Of a DNA stretch of 64,000 nucleotides, positions 34,001 to 47,742 are shown in pieces. This stretch comes from Pterobdella sp. o SKG-2022 (lineage: Eukaryota; Annelida; Clitellata; Hirudinida; Piscicolidae): NCBI GenBank assembly GCA_964035795.1, contig OZ038327.1:6857007-6921006 (forward strand), written 5' to 3'. The notes under the pieces are model-generated. The model ran no database searches. It was not told the origin of the DNA and saw only the letters and a list, made by a program, of their open reading frames with translations. Positions within the stretch are counted from its first letter, which is position 1. Each line of letters starts with the position of its first letter. A program made the translations under genes and the position numbers.

Positions 34001-35965
34001 ACAAAGGTTGATGAAGATGATGGCTTTCCTGAAATGCCTATATTGCAGAAAAATGAAGATTGTGGGTATGATGATGAGGAAGAGTTGGCTGAAGAGGGGT
34101 TTATGTTGGGTGCTGATCAGGATAGTGTAGTTTTTGGTGGTAGAGAGGTTGCTGCGATGAGCAAGGTCAATGAGGTTTTTGGTGATGGTGGCAAAGAAGT
34201 TGAAGGGTTTGGAGATGAGGTTGGTATGTTGAAAGGTGATGGGCTCAAGGTTGATGAAGGGGTTATTGGTGGCTATGCAGCTACTGACGGGTATAAAGAT
34301 GATGAGAAGGGGGTTGAAGATGCTAAGAAGGATAAGAAAGGTGCTAATAAAGGGGGAAGAAGAGGGAGAAGGAAAAACAATTGGAACAAGAAGAAAAGCA
34401 AAAAGAATAAAAGTGAAAATAATGAGAATAACAATTCAAAGGTGGAGAATGCATTGAGCAAAGTGATTGTTGAGATTGAGAAAGAGAGTGATGTTCAGAG
34501 TGACAATGTGGGAGATGAGGATGCTCACAGTCAGATTGTTGGTTGCAGGACTTTGAGGAAAAGGAAAACTTCAGTGAATAATAATAACAATAAAGTTAGC
34601 ATACAGAATGTGGCTAATAAGAATGATTGTGAGTCATTGGAGAGTGGTCACAACAAGCCAAAGCTGCTGGGCTTCTCCATTGAGAACGTCCTTTCTTGCA
34701 ACAACACCAATAAACTCTCTAACATTAATATTATTAACAGTAACAAAAATAATACTAATGATGATAATTCAAGCAAAAACAATAATGGTAATGGTAGTTT
34801 CGCCATCAGTAGTGATGGCAACAACAATGATGATATGAACAGTGTCAACAATTGCATGAGCAATGATGGCAACAACACAGCATCAACATTTGTGGTGTCC
34901 GAACATTCTGTAGGCTTCAGTCACTTCCTCTCAAAACCCCTGCCACATTCTGTTATTCATAAAAACAACATACCACCCCCACCTCCCAAGTTTGTCAGGT
35001 CATTTAAGGAGGTCAATAAGGAGGAGGAAGATGATGATCTTCAGAACAAGAATAAGCAGAATAAAAAAATAAAGGAGAAATTATGCAGCACTTCATTGCA
35101 CAAGGAGGAAGACACTACAATAGCCACAAGCCCCATGGTGGCCACTTACAACCCCCCATGCCTGCCCTCCACCGTCATCAACAACAAGTCGAGGCTTTTC
35201 CAAGAAAAATCAAGAAAGCTTTCCAAGATCTGTCTTAAACTGCAAGCCAACAGTGGTGCCTTGAAAGTGGGTGCACTTTCTCCTTCTTTGCAGCATGACT
35301 TGCTCAGAGAACAAGAAGAAAAGAAAAAAGAAGAACAACAAAAGGTGGAAGAGAAAGTGAGAGAAAAAGAACGAGAGAAGGATGAACGATTGCACAAATA
35401 CATGGAGGAGAACAAAGAAGCGGTTGACAGGTACATACAAGATCAGACTCAACTGGTGAAATTGAGGAACAAGGCATATCGTCTCTTCTGTTGCCTCTTC
35501 CCTGAGATCCAGCTTCCTCTCGGCATGTCTCCAGACTCAAGTGCCATCGAGACCCTCCTGCAACACACCATCAACAAACTGCAGCAGGATGATGCAGTTC
35601 AAGATTCCACTGCATGTGTACAAGTTTCAATACCACAGATCCACTTAAACAACGACTCCACCTCAAACCTTAACAACTTTCTCAAACTTTTGCGCACCTT
35701 CCTACACTTGGTGCTACCCCACTTGCAGTCATACCTCTCCACTTCAGCATGCCTGGGCATCATGGAGAAGATTGTTGACAGAGTGGTCATGGCGAACTGT
35801 GCTTTCATAGGAGTCACATCACATGATGATGATGATAAAAGTGATGTCACTGATAAGAATGTTAAAGACACTGTTCAGGAGCAAAAGAAGAGTGGCAAAA
35901 TGATCAACTCGTTTGTGTTACTTGAAGATACTGCTAACAACAAGGCTGAAGTTGCTGCATTGTAA
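31081..35965 (+). CDS. Large low-complexity nuclear-type protein of unknown family (1601 aa), two eh1-like motifs, C-terminal coiled coil
   Basis: Two long frames are joined by a 79-nt intron: exons 31081-33217 (ending CTGAAAG) and 33297-35965 (after TTTTAATCTCAG). Phase fits (AAA G/GT GAT) and removes the stop at 33244. In-frame stops just before 31081 support this ATG. Residues 1-700 are Ser/Thr/Pro/Lys rich. LRKRKT occurs twice (ALKVLRKRKTTMSKKD and CRTLRKRKTSV). eh1-like motifs (Groucho-binding consensus FSIxxIL) are FSIESIC near residue 870 and FSIENVL near 1172. Four short repeats of GEVGDKMA type lie near 914-946, a basic stretch GRRGRRKNNWNKKK near 1065-1090, and a charged coiled coil near 1381-1432 followed by a helical segment (NKAYRLFCCLFPEIQLPLG, LRTFLHLVLPHLQSYL). 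No catalytic domain is recognised. A transcriptional co-regulator role is inference only. Confidence 0.8.
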
Positions 35966-36785
35966 CCACCACTTCCTTTCTCTACCACCTCCCTGTTCCA
36001 TCATCAACACCATCCCCTCTCCACCAGCATGATATTCCACAATGTCCATCATCGACCATCATTATTTACTGTTGAGTTTGGGGAGTTTTAGGTTTGGTGT
36101 AGCTGCTTATGATTGTTAATATGAATTGATGTAGATAACATGATGAGATGCAGTGAGATGTATATGGGGGTTAGTCGTCATTGTTAGCACTTAACCAACT
36201 ATTTATTACATCCGCTTAATATTTATAATTTATTTTTTCATGAAATGGACAAATGAATGGCACTAATTATTTGTAAATATATTTATGTTTTTGTTGTTGG
36301 CAACATCATCGTTGTTGCAGGACAGTACCTTTAAAAGCACTTCCTCCAATCTTTTCATTATTTAGTTCATGCCTCTTATTATCTACTTAGTTTTGATTCA
36401 TTCGATCTTGAAGATGAATTCATTGTTCAATGAGAGCAATAGAGGTGCATGTCAGCACACAGAAGATGACATTGTTCATAGAAGGTTGTCTCGAAGGCGT
36501 CATTCAATTGTAATTACAAGCATATTTGGTATCATTTGCTTCGTCGTCTGGTATCATTTTCACCATAAATTATTAAAATGTGTACATAGCTGGTGCTACT
36601 TGGTGGGCACCCAGCATCGACCTCAGCACTTTGTTGGTCGTTCAGATGCACCTCCATCTGGGCATCCTTGTATATTTTGTGTGTACATATGTGTATGCGT
36701 GTGTGTGTTGTATGACGGTTGTTACTCTTTGAATTGTTTGTCTCGTTATCACGTCGATGCCATATTTAATTTTAAAATCATTTTT

Positions 36786-36791
36786 AATAAA
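36786..36791 (+). terminator. Polyadenylation signal candidate (AATAAA)
   Basis: AATAAA lies about 820 nt after the stop of the 1601-residue gene. The interval 35966-36785 has no coding signature and is best read as its 3' UTR. Confidence 0.4.
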
Positions 36792-36849
36792 AATTTTGAA
36801 AATATTTCTTTGATGATGGTCTCAAGGAAGACAAAACGATGGTTAGGAT

Positions 36850-39220
36850 AAGACAAGATGAAAGAGATGTATGGGTAGAGAAGAACTGAGTATATTACTT
36901 GGCAACTTTTCACATAATTTTAGTTTTTTTTGTATTCGTTAGGCTCTTTCAAATTTTATCTAAAGTTATTCAATGAAGGTTTTTCTGAAAAGTTTGGCTG
37001 ATTCAGAGACAAAAACTGCTGACGGCATACGGCATCCCTCTTAAAGCAGTAGAGTTAATCTCAGTTATTTATGAAAAACTCTAATTCATCGTACAAGTTT
37101 TGCTATTCATGCTGGAGTTATTCAAGAACATACACTAGCACCAACCTGTTCTTGGAGCCGAAGATAATCACAGTAATGGAAGCAAAAAGCCGTAAACCTC
37201 CAGCATTAAGCATGACAGACTACGCAGATTATACTTTCCGACTAAGGAATAGGGTGAAAATTTTTGCATAAGGAAAAAGACAGCCAAGCTTATAAGATTT
37301 TACATTAATGGAAACAATAAAAAAAAATTTAACCAACAGTATCCAAAACTCAGATGATAGTTGCAAAATCTTTGCTATCTGTGAACAAAAGCATTTCTTG
37401 TTATGCATAATCAGAGGCATTTCCTTGTGATCTTGAACCCTCAGATTGAAACTTTTTGACCCACATACCTCTGTTTACGGTGCCATGATCTGAAGGATCA
37501 TGAGGCAAACATTTCTAAAATAATTTCCATGATTTCGAAATGATGCCATTTCAGTGAAATTAAATCAAAACTCGTAGGATGTGGTAACCATGGAAAAAAC
37601 TCTTTTAACTTGGCGAGAAACTTGATACTTCGAAATTATCAGACCGTATTCTTCACTGGAAAATCAATTCATTGCAGAGTTCAAAATTTCACCAACTAAT
37701 TATTTAAAATCAAGTCACAACAATTTCGATCTTTTACAAAAACTTTTTCAACTTCTAGCTTTCGAAATCAGCTGAGACTATTTCACCAATTTTATTTATA
37801 AACATTTCAACCCAATCCTATGATGAATATTCAACATGAAAACTAGTAGAAATTTTTTAAACTCAATGAAGTTATTTGAGTTCACAATACCAAGTAGACT
37901 CATATCTGTTAAACAGTTCGGTGCTTCAAAACATGAGAAGCAAAAAAATGAGTACTCCACAAAACAAAAGTGACAACTAGGGAAAAATACCTATCATAAT
38001 ACTTTCAAGTGAGAGTTGCCCAAATGTTTGTGGTTGCTCTCGAGCAAGTGTTTGTTTCAATTCTCAAACACAGATATGATCTTCACTCAAAACATCTATA
38101 AAGAGCAGTACAAATAAAAAGCATACCTGGCTTTTATAGACCAAATTTTTCAGTATTGTCAAAACTTGGCGATCACTAAAGTTGTTGATGCTATGGAGCA
38201 TGGCATGCGTCACTGATGTCCACAACGGCTTGGAAGGAGGTTTCAGCTTTAATTCGATTATTTCAAACTTACTTTTTTAAGTATATCACCTAAGTGTGAA
38301 AATTAAGGTTTTTTTTATTCAAAAACTAGCTCAACAGTTTAAAGTTTTGAAACTATTATACATGGACTAGCGCCCTGTGAATCATATCAATTGTCCAGTC
38401 GAAACTGCAATCAAGATGCATCTGATGGCTGACCTTCGGCGGTTTCGTTTTCAACATCCCGATTCTATTGAACTAAATTTAACTTTTAACAAAATGTTTT
38501 TTCTTTCATAATGCATGAACCCACTCAAAATATTGGCACTTCATGCTGTTCAAGTGGCATCTTCATGGCAGTACACGAACCTCATAGTACTTCAAGGTTT
38601 CAAATGCATCTCATTTAAAATTTAGTCTTCTAAAGTTACCGGGCTCGATGCCGTGTCGAGCCAACATCTGTCTTACACTGTTTAGCTATAAACTTAATTC
38701 GAAACGTAAAAGGTTTTATAACCATCTTAAAAATCCACTTCAAACTTCATCTAAATGTGTGCTTGTGGTGGAAACTTGATATGAACTGCTGTCATTTAAG
38801 CATCACTATGAGGAGAATAATTTCCATGCCCCACTAATTGACCATTAGAAGCACTACTTCACAGACTTCCTTTTGTCGCAGCATCCATTATAAAACAATA
38901 TGCCAAAATTTTTTGAAGCAGTTTAAAGTTTCAAACTCATTTTTTTTGTCAAATATTTGAACCACATGATGTTTTTAAGCACACATACTTCCACAATGTA
39001 CCAGGTATTTGACAAATACCTGATGATATACCAATCTATTAATAAATAAACCTACAAGACAATTATCACTTTCATAACACAACTTTTCAAAAAGAAATAT
39101 CAAACAAGCTGCAGCCAGATTAAATAATGCTGGCGATGGAAGGGTAAAATTAACTGGTAGCTACAAGAAAGAACCCTTCCTTGCTTCATTCAACTTTTAT
39201 AATTTAAGTTTTCTTTTAAA
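36850..39220. other. Intergenic, no feature recognised
   Basis: AT-rich sequence between two convergent genes. Only short chance frames are seen (e.g. 37071-37271). No repeat array, RNA gene or transposon signature was found. Confidence 0.5.
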
Positions 39221-39228
39221 CTCTTTAT

Positions 39229-42200
39229 TCAAGCATTCAAAATATTATCAATTGTAAAAGATTTGAATAGTTTGGTGGGTGTAGGCGGTGGAATAGATAG
39301 GATTGTGGAGTGGATGGATGAAATGGGGGGATGGATGGATGGTGGAGGTAAGTGGATGGGTGGGGTTGGTAGATGGATGGGTGGGGTAGGAAGAGTAAGC
39401 TGTGTTTTTGGTTGAGGAAGTTGTGATGGGAAAGATGAGTTATGAAAGAACGAGGGGAGACTGGGTGGGTGGATAAGATATGAGGGTTGAGAGAAGGGGT
39501 TTCTTGGGGTCTCATGATGATGTTGGGTGCTTGTTTGTTGTTTGCTGGGTTGTTTGAGTTGGTGCTGTAATATCAAATTAACATGTTGAAATTGCCTTTT
39601 CCACATTTGTTGTTGGTAAATATGTTTTTGTTGTTGTTGGAAGTGTTGTTGTTTGCTGTTATAATAACTTTGTTGTTGTTCGAACTCCCGATTTAACATG
39701 GCGACACTGCAAATTCAAAGAATTCTCTAACATTTCTGAGATATCCATCGTAATAAACTTCATTATCTAATGTATCATTTTGTAAAAATCCAATAAAAGT
39801 AAGAACAACACTTCATCTTTAAAACACATCACAACACACCACATCTCACAATACCACACCGCATCACATCACATCACACCTCACCACATCACAGCACAAG
39901 TGACTCACCCATCTTCTTTACTGCTTCTCTTGTTCCACCGCTCTACCATACCTGACAGCAGCAGTTTTTGGTGCGTCATTCCAGGGTGCTTGGGCCAAAA
40001 CCTACCAAATGCTGGCACTTTTTGGCTTCTGAAACAACTTGTCGATGGCAACATTTTATCTTCTTTGCGTGACGTCATGAACATCATCATCATCATCATC
40101 ATTTTTTTTTCATCCATCTTGTCCCACCTTTTGACTGCAGAGAACCTGTTGTAGGGATAGAAGTGGCAAAAGCTCCCCTCCACAGTATCATTGAAACTCC
40201 TCTTGAACCTCTTCCTTCTCCGCAGAAAACTACCACTGTCAAACATGTCTTCTGAGGCTGGATCCAAGGTCCAATAATTACCTTTACCTGGGTTGCCTGG
40301 CTCTCTGGGTACCTACAGTGAAAAAGATGGATACGATGAGGATAAAGATGGTGGTGAGAAAGATGAAGACTGTGTAGAGAGCACTATGCTTTTTAACTGC
40401 AACACAAAACCAATCTACAAATCAAAAGTGAAACAACTGCAGAAAGCAATGGACCGGAGGTATAGATTGATATGGGTTAGTGGTAACAAGGAACCGTTAA
40501 GAGAAATGGAGGTGAAACATGTGAACATGTGGGACGTAAGACGCCAACTTGGAGTAGAGAGCTTTTGTACTAAAATAGAAATAGCTCACTTTAGGCGCAT
40601 AGATCAGATTGGTAAAGAGAATGGTGCTAGGTTGAAATGCCGAACTGGAGGGTCTCACAAAAGCAAGGGGAAGACAACAGACGACACTCAGCTACTGACG
40701 CAAACTCCCAACGGATGCAGCAATCCCACATGAGAACTTGCAAAAAATAGTCACAGATGGTAAAAGATGGAGCTCCGAGGTCAACAATTGAAGGAAGTGG
40801 CTGAAAATGTACGAATGTCAGCAAGGACACCAGAATAGTGAAAATCGACGTCTACCCGGCAGAGAAACACTACACGTGTCTGTGTCACATTCAACCACTA
40901 GATTCACATGTGAAGCAGAAGAGTGTGGCAAAACTTGCAAAAACAAAGCCGGTCTGGCGAAATATAAGAAAAGAATGCACAAGATGATGCAAACGCCAAT
41001 TGAAATAACCTGTGCACACTGTCGAAGAATCTTCAACCAAAAAGCGACTTGGAAGAAGCATCAAAAAACGTGTAAGGGAGAAGAGGTTCAAATGTGAAGT
41101 GTGTGGGCTCTGGAGAAAAAAGGCAAATTGGGCTAAACACATGAGAACACATAACAATACACCAGTACACCAAAACACACCTACACCAGCAAGAAAAAAC
41201 AGAAACAAAACAAAACAATGCCAAAACTGTCAGCGTATACTGTCAGCCACGAACATGGCTAGACATCTGCGTACATGCCAATAACCTTCCAAAGTCGGGT
41301 CTCTCATGCTCCTTAATGATGCGATAAAAAAGAAGACAAGACAAGATGAGGATGATGAAAATGGTTGTGAAAGGAAGATAATGGATAAGAAGATGATTTT
41401 GAGGATGATGATGATGATGATGACGTTGAAGGTGGTAGCCTGAGTAGTGAAGGATTGCTGCACCTTGACGAAGCAGTCGTTGAGACTGAGGTTGTGTCTG
41501 ATGCTGTTTTGCCAGGCAGGGAACCTTTCTCGGTAGTAGGGGAAGCTTGGTGGTCATTTTTTATTCTTTTGTGGCTTGTCAGTCAATTTTTGTCATTACT
41601 CCTAATTCCTCAAGCCTTACATAAATATTCAAATAAAAATATTGTCATTCACCTATCTTTCATTTAACACTACTACCTCCACCACTCACCGATGCATGAT
41701 GAAATCACAGATAGAGGACAGAGACAACCTTTTTCGGGGAGCTTGCAAGATTGCCATGGTGATGAGGGCGATGTACGAGTACGGAGGCTTAACCAACTGC
41801 TTCTTCCCCTCTTCTTTGACGTCTGTTCTTGTGTTTTGATGCTCCTCTTTGTCTGCATCGATGTCCTGCTGCTTTTCTCTTTCTATTTTTTTGTTCGATT
41901 CTGTTTTCAGATTAATATTGTTGAGAGTAGTGTCGTTTTGTGTCCTTGTATGTGGCTTGGTGTCTAAACTTGTCTCACAACTTGTGCTTCCAATATTTTT
42001 GTTATCAATGTTTTCGTTGTTGTTTTCGTCGAGTTTTGACTCCATTCTGATCTTCTCCATCACACCACATTTTTTTCTCAGGTAATCATTCGATTTGTTG
42101 AGATCTTCTCTATTATTACTATCCTCTTCACTATCATCATCTTCCTCGTCATCTTCATATTTATTATTCTCATTTAATTTAGCTTCATTGAAGTTTCTGT

Positions 42201-42378
42201 CGCCATGTAAACCCATCAAATTAACATTGAAATTGTTGCTATGATCGCTCTTATTTGAAGCCAATTTGTTGCTGATATTGTTGGGAGAAGAAGCCAGATT
42301 GTGGTGAATGTTGTTTAAAGAGGAGGTCAGAAAAGTCGATGGTGGTGTGAGAAGTTGGTCAATTTTGAACTTGTCCAT
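39229..42378 (-). CDS. FOXD: FoxD-type forkhead transcription factor
   Basis: Minus-strand exons: 42378-41690, 41545-41464, 40312-39909 (or 40312-40128 plus 40028-39909) and 39706-39229. The forkhead domain begins at about residue 197: [33 protein letters not shown] / [27 protein letters not shown] / [18 protein letters not shown]. It is followed by the FoxD-diagnostic [19 protein letters not shown]. Two introns cut the domain, after MH-R and after VK (phases 2 and 0). The first in-frame ATG after an upstream stop gives [10 protein letters not shown], an eh1-like motif. The C-terminus is Gln-rich, then Pro/His-rich, ending FTIDNILNA, a classic eh1 repressor motif. The N-terminal half has an acidic block ([15 protein letters not shown]). 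Length is about 550 residues, or about 517 if the 99-nt in-frame intron is spliced. The stop TGA overlaps AATAAA. Neighbour on the left is the eh1-containing 1601-residue gene, convergent. Confidence 0.93.
39800..39900. repeat. CACATCACA-type repeat in FoxD intron 3
   Basis: A degenerate ACATC/ACACC pentamer array fills much of the 202-nt intron (39707-39908) and ends 8 nt from the donor. Confidence 0.7.
40400..41340 (+). mobile_element. LINE 3' fragment with four-finger tail inside FoxD intron 2
   Basis: The frames at 40440-41284 match 1430-2150 almost word for word: [20 protein letters not shown], fingers [59 protein letters not shown] and [20 protein letters not shown], then stop. The 3' end CTCTCATGCTCCTTAATGAT is shared with 2170-2195. 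The copy is sense to plus, antisense to FoxD. It lies in the 1151-nt intron (40313-41463). A GAT array (41404-41423) separates it from the exon-2 donor. Confidence 0.9.
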
Positions 42379-42560
42379 CTGTTGTTTCTCAACATTCACT
42401 GCTTCTTGACACCATTCTTTCTACTGACCTACAAAAAAGGCTGATTACGTCTACAAATATAGTTTAAAATTTGAAAAAGTAGTAACGGGAGACCTAAATG
42501 AAAGATTCATAGACGGAACAGTCGATTTCAGAGGCTTTCTATTGAAGATGTGTTGGTGCT

Positions 42561-42742
42561 TTTATATAGCACCCATGAGCACTCTCGCTCCGCCCCTCGC
42601 AACATTTTTATTGAACTTTTCACGTTTGAAATTATTTAAATTGTTCAATTTTTCTTAATTTGGAAAATTAATAAAGTTTTCATGATAAAAACAAACTAAA
42701 TAACTGATAGGCGGAGTCAAAAGTATGTAAAGTTTTGATTGG
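42561..42742 (-). promoter_or_regulatory. FoxD core promoter candidate: CCAAT, GC box, TATA
   Basis: On the minus strand CCAAT lies at 42742-42738, GGGGCGG (Sp1-type) at 42596-42590 and TATATAAA at 42568-42561, followed about 180 nt later by the FoxD ATG (42378). The order and direction fit a TATA promoter for FoxD with initiation near 42535. Confidence 0.6.
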
Positions 42743-43019
42743 TCGAGAGAGTTGTCAATCTAGACAAAAAAATAGATTGATTTATTAATAGAGTTTCTAT
42801 AGCAACAATTGAATGACAAAAATAATATTTAAAATCGTCTGGCGACTTAATTGAATCCGAAATTATTTTATTTCATAATAATCATACAAAAAAAAAATAA
42901 TAAATAAAAAAAATCAAAAATTTTTTTTAGAACTTTGACGATTGCAATCAGTTTGAAAATTGAAGATCCTTGAGCTTCTCTAATTAAATAGATTGATCCT
43001 CTTTGTGCTTCATGCTCCA

Positions 43020-43290
43020 AATGACAGTGGTGTGGTTATGGGTGGGTAGGTAGGGGATGGATGGTGGTGTGATAGCGGGTGGTAATGGGTGTGTGGGTGG
43101 TAGGGTTGTGGCGGTAGGTAGGTGATGCTGGTAGGTGGCTGGAGGAGTAGTAGTGGTAGATGGGTAGTGGTGGTGTAAAAGTGGATGGTAGGTGGGTGGG
43201 TGGTTAGTGGTGTTAGATGAGTGGTGGTGGGTGTGTGGGTGATGGTAGTAGGTGGGTTAGGGATAGTGGTAAATGGGAGGGTGGCGTAAT
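43020..43290. repeat. GGTGG-rich imperfect minisatellite
   Basis: Degenerate GTGGTGGGTGGTAG-like units without a stable period, ahead of the GATA array. 42750-43020 is AT-rich with nothing recognised. Confidence 0.6.
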
Positions 43291-43397
43291 GAATGTGTGG
43301 TGGTTAGTTAGAGTAAAAAGTAATATATGATTGGACGAACAAGGTTTTAACGGATCTAATTGTTTTGCCATTAAAGGCAAAGAAACACATTTCTCAT

Positions 43398-44141
<744 letters not shown>

Positions 44142-44754
44142 AATAGCACATGGGATATGCTAATTCTATTCTGTTGTTATTCAAATGAAGCAGAAGCACA
44201 TCGGTTGCAGTCTTGGATGCCAACTGATCATCATGAGACATGTGATTTTTATATTTCAAATGCTTGTGTTTCTATTCAGCTGCTTAAAACTAACTTTTTC
44301 TATTTTTCAAGCCGCTCATCCAACCATTCGACCAACTACTGACTCAGCTGTCTAACCATCCGTTCACTTTGCCAATAACCTTCAAACTCAGCCACCCTTC
44401 TATCATTCCATCCAAATCTCCACTTTTTTTTCATCAACCCACTTCTCCACCTTTCAACCATTCAACCCCCTCATTCACTCTTCGACCATTCCATTCTCTC
44501 ACCCCTCCACCCACTCCCTCCTCTTCCACGGTTCCACTTACCAAAACCACAGATTCTCATCACACCTGAACTCCCGCCATAAAGTTTACTAGTTTCTTTG
44601 ACCTTTTTAAACATTTGTTGACCTACTTAGAGTCTTGACCTATTTAACATCATCACGTGTCCTTAAACATAAATTCCCGCCAAGAAAGCTCTCGGCTTTG
44701 ATCAAGGATGGGCGGTTTCTATGTAAAGTAATGTTGTCCTATCGTAAACACTAT

Positions 44755-45233
<479 letters not shown>

Positions 45234-45465
45234 TTATTCTGCCCATACTTCGAATTCTGCCAAATTGTTTTTGACACACAGTGCAGAGTCGTTATGAGGC
45301 AACCTACTTGTAACCTGTTTTGTCTTAATGCTATGAAGTTGAAGAACATTGAGAGAACGCCACAAAATCATGCAAATTAAGGCGAATTAATGGACGACGA
45401 AGGACAACTGGCCACATCTGCTCTTCTTTTATGGCCTCATCCTACATTGATTGCAAAAGCTTGTA

Positions 45466-45540
45466 ATATTCATTCAAACACTTTTAGGAGTTTATTTCAT
45501 TAGAATAAAATAAACTTCTAAAAGTGTTTTATTTGAATAT
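45466..45540. mobile_element. Foldback (MITE-like) element, collapsed palindrome copy
   Basis: Left arm ATATTCATTCAAACACTTTT, then AGGAGTTTATTTCATT. The right arm AATAAAATAAACTTCTAAAA, then GTGTTTTATTTGAATAT, is its near-perfect reverse complement. The two arms are nearly back to back. The flank TTTACGTTTGGCTC recurs after the copies at 45961 and 48203. Confidence 0.65.
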
Positions 45541-45960
45541 TTACGTTTGGCTCAAAAAATTGAAATTTTATTTTTACCAAAACGCACAGCCTATATTTAA
45601 TACAAACTCAAGGATGTTGCGCTTTCATGCAGCGAACTGCTTCCAGTATTGGCTTCATTAAAAATGCCCTATTGAACAATGTCGTTCCTACATTCGTGAA
45701 AATGAAAGGGAATTTTAAACAAGAAAAAGATAGACATGATGCGAGCAGAACATGCAAAAAGTTGGGAGTATTTGCAAAATGAACATCACCATCTCCACTA
45801 CCAGCTCCGTCTTAATTCAGGTTACATTTTCAGTAAAATTCTTTACAAAAATACTCGATTCTCTCCGTTTATCTAACCATAAACAACTCTCAACGACAAA
45901 AAAAACAATTATCGAAACTAAAATTGCATCACAAACCTAGATACAATAATCACACTAAAG

Positions 45961-46040
45961 TAAAATAAAATAAACTCCTAAAAGTGTTTTCATTTGAATA
46001 TTTATGTTTGGCTCGAAGAATTGAAATGATATTTTTACTT
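45961..46040. mobile_element. Foldback element, single right arm
   Basis: TAAACTCCTAAAAGTGTTTT followed by CATTTGAATATTTATGTTTG and GCTCGAAGAATTGAAAT matches the right arm and flank of the copies at 45466 and 48203. No left arm is present. Confidence 0.6.
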
Positions 46041-47742
46041 GTGATAATCGTTTTAAAGTTGTTTTTTTTTGGAATTTCTTAACATTGCTTTTTTTAAATC
46101 ACAAACTCGTCCTTTTATCGAATCACAAAGATGACTCTGAGGTGTGGTGGAACTCCAGGAGTGGAGGTGTCTCATATTCGGTGCTCCCCCTCAAACATTG
46201 AACAAGCCCAGAGAATTTCATCGACCATTGAGTTTGCAAAGTTGAGAACTGCAGCTTTTTTATTCCTAATTGTTTCCATTGGAACAATGATGGCCGATAG
46301 TTGTGGAACACGGACTCAATTAAGGCAGGCAAAATATTTATCTAAGATGTGCGCAGATGTCCGAGTGGGCGTTGTTGTTTTAAAGGTGTCGTCGTTGCTA
46401 ATATTATTTGTTGTCCCTGCCCCATCACTTGGCATGTTTTGCACCCAGTATTTCATCAATTATTTTTTTTCCGATCTCATACTACTCACACTTATAAAAT
46501 CTTCTTCATGTATGCATATTTCTCTGATGAATCTCCAATTGCGAAACTGTTGCTAATTTCACTTTTTTGCATCAGTCTTTTCCGATTAACTAAAACAGTG
46601 TACCATGATTTCCATCATAGTATATTTTTTTCTTTTTTCTCTTTCATCATCAACCATCTCCTCCTCCTCCTCCTCCTCCTCCTCCTCCTCCTCCTCCTCC
46701 TCCTCCTCCTCCTCCTCCTTCTCCTCCTCCTCCTCCTCCTCCTCCTCTTCATCATCATCATCATCCATTTATAAACAAGAGAATGTTTATAGATGTTTTA
46801 TTTATTCATTTATCGTTGATATTTCATTTAGATTGACTTTTTCCGCCGATACCCGTGTTCCCAAGACGCCATTTTGAATTTATTTTTATTATTATTATTT
46901 ATTATTTATTTTTTTCTTTGTTTATTTATTATAGTTCGTTTTTATTATTATATATTTTTCTTTTGCTTCACTTTTTGATTATTTATCATTTGCATTGTTG
47001 GATTCGATTTATATTGATGTTAGCAACTGCAACTTTTAAATATTTTTTTCCTCAATGTTCCCCTAGTTGAGTCTTGATTTTTCTAAATTCTTCCTCCTTC
47101 TCTATATCTCGATGGTTCCATCCTGTTGCATATTTCTTTATTTCAAAAGATGACGTCATAGATGATAACGAACATCATTATTCACCTTCTTGCCTCTATC
47201 TTCAATGAAGCCTCGTTGTTTATCTTTCCATTGTTGATGTTTTGTTTCCATTTTCAAAATTGTGTACAACAATAACCTTATGCCACTATACTTGCGCTGG
47301 TTGCCTTATTTGTCATTCAAACTGATTAGTAGGATACATTTTCTTTGCATTGTTCTACTATTAAAAGCTTTTGTTTTTTTTTTCAAAAAGCAGCATTTAA
47401 CAAGCTAATTTCAAAACTAAATGATTTTTTGAATAATATTTATTTAATTGAATGATGCTTCACTTTTAGTTCTGATATCTCTGTAGCATTCTTAATCTAT
47501 ACAACGATAAATTGTTCGAAAGCGTTGTCTCTGGAAAATACATTTTTAAATAAATTTATCCCCTGTTTGATAAAAATACAAATTGGCTACTTATCATTCA
47601 AATGGTAAAAAAATTTGCATTAAAAATTGATCTTTTCGTAGTTCTATTTCATATTTAATGAAATGGTTTTTGAAAAAAAGAATAATACTGTTTTGAATTT
47701 TAAACAAAGACTGATTCGAGGATTTCTGAAACGACTATTCAG

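Larger units (their letters stand above)
45235..47740. other. Interval without recognised gene; foldback repeats and CTC array
   Basis: Holds the foldback copies described separately and a CTC/TCC array (46660-46765). The plus-strand frame at 46131-46556 (TPGVEVSHIRCSPSN..) is open for 141 codons but shows no recognisable domain. No family assigned. Confidence 0.5.

Noticed and set aside
31224..35871. Numerous minus-strand and out-of-frame plus-strand frames within 31081-35965
   Set aside because: Shadows of the AT-rich, low-complexity coding sequence; none has a domain or splice support.
36369..36851. 160-codon frame beginning MPLIIYLVLIHSI
   Set aside because: It lies in the probable 3' UTR of the 1601-residue gene, has CVCVCVC-type low-complexity sequence and ends past a poly(A) signal. 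No domain.
42379..42399. FoxD start upstream of 42378
   Set aside because: The reading frame upstream has no ATG before an in-frame TAG; the first ATG gives [10 protein letters not shown].
46131..46556. 141-codon frame TPGVEVSHIRCSPSN..
   Set aside because: Open but with no recognisable domain, no good splice context and odd composition; it may be an antisense transposon scrap. Not called as a gene.
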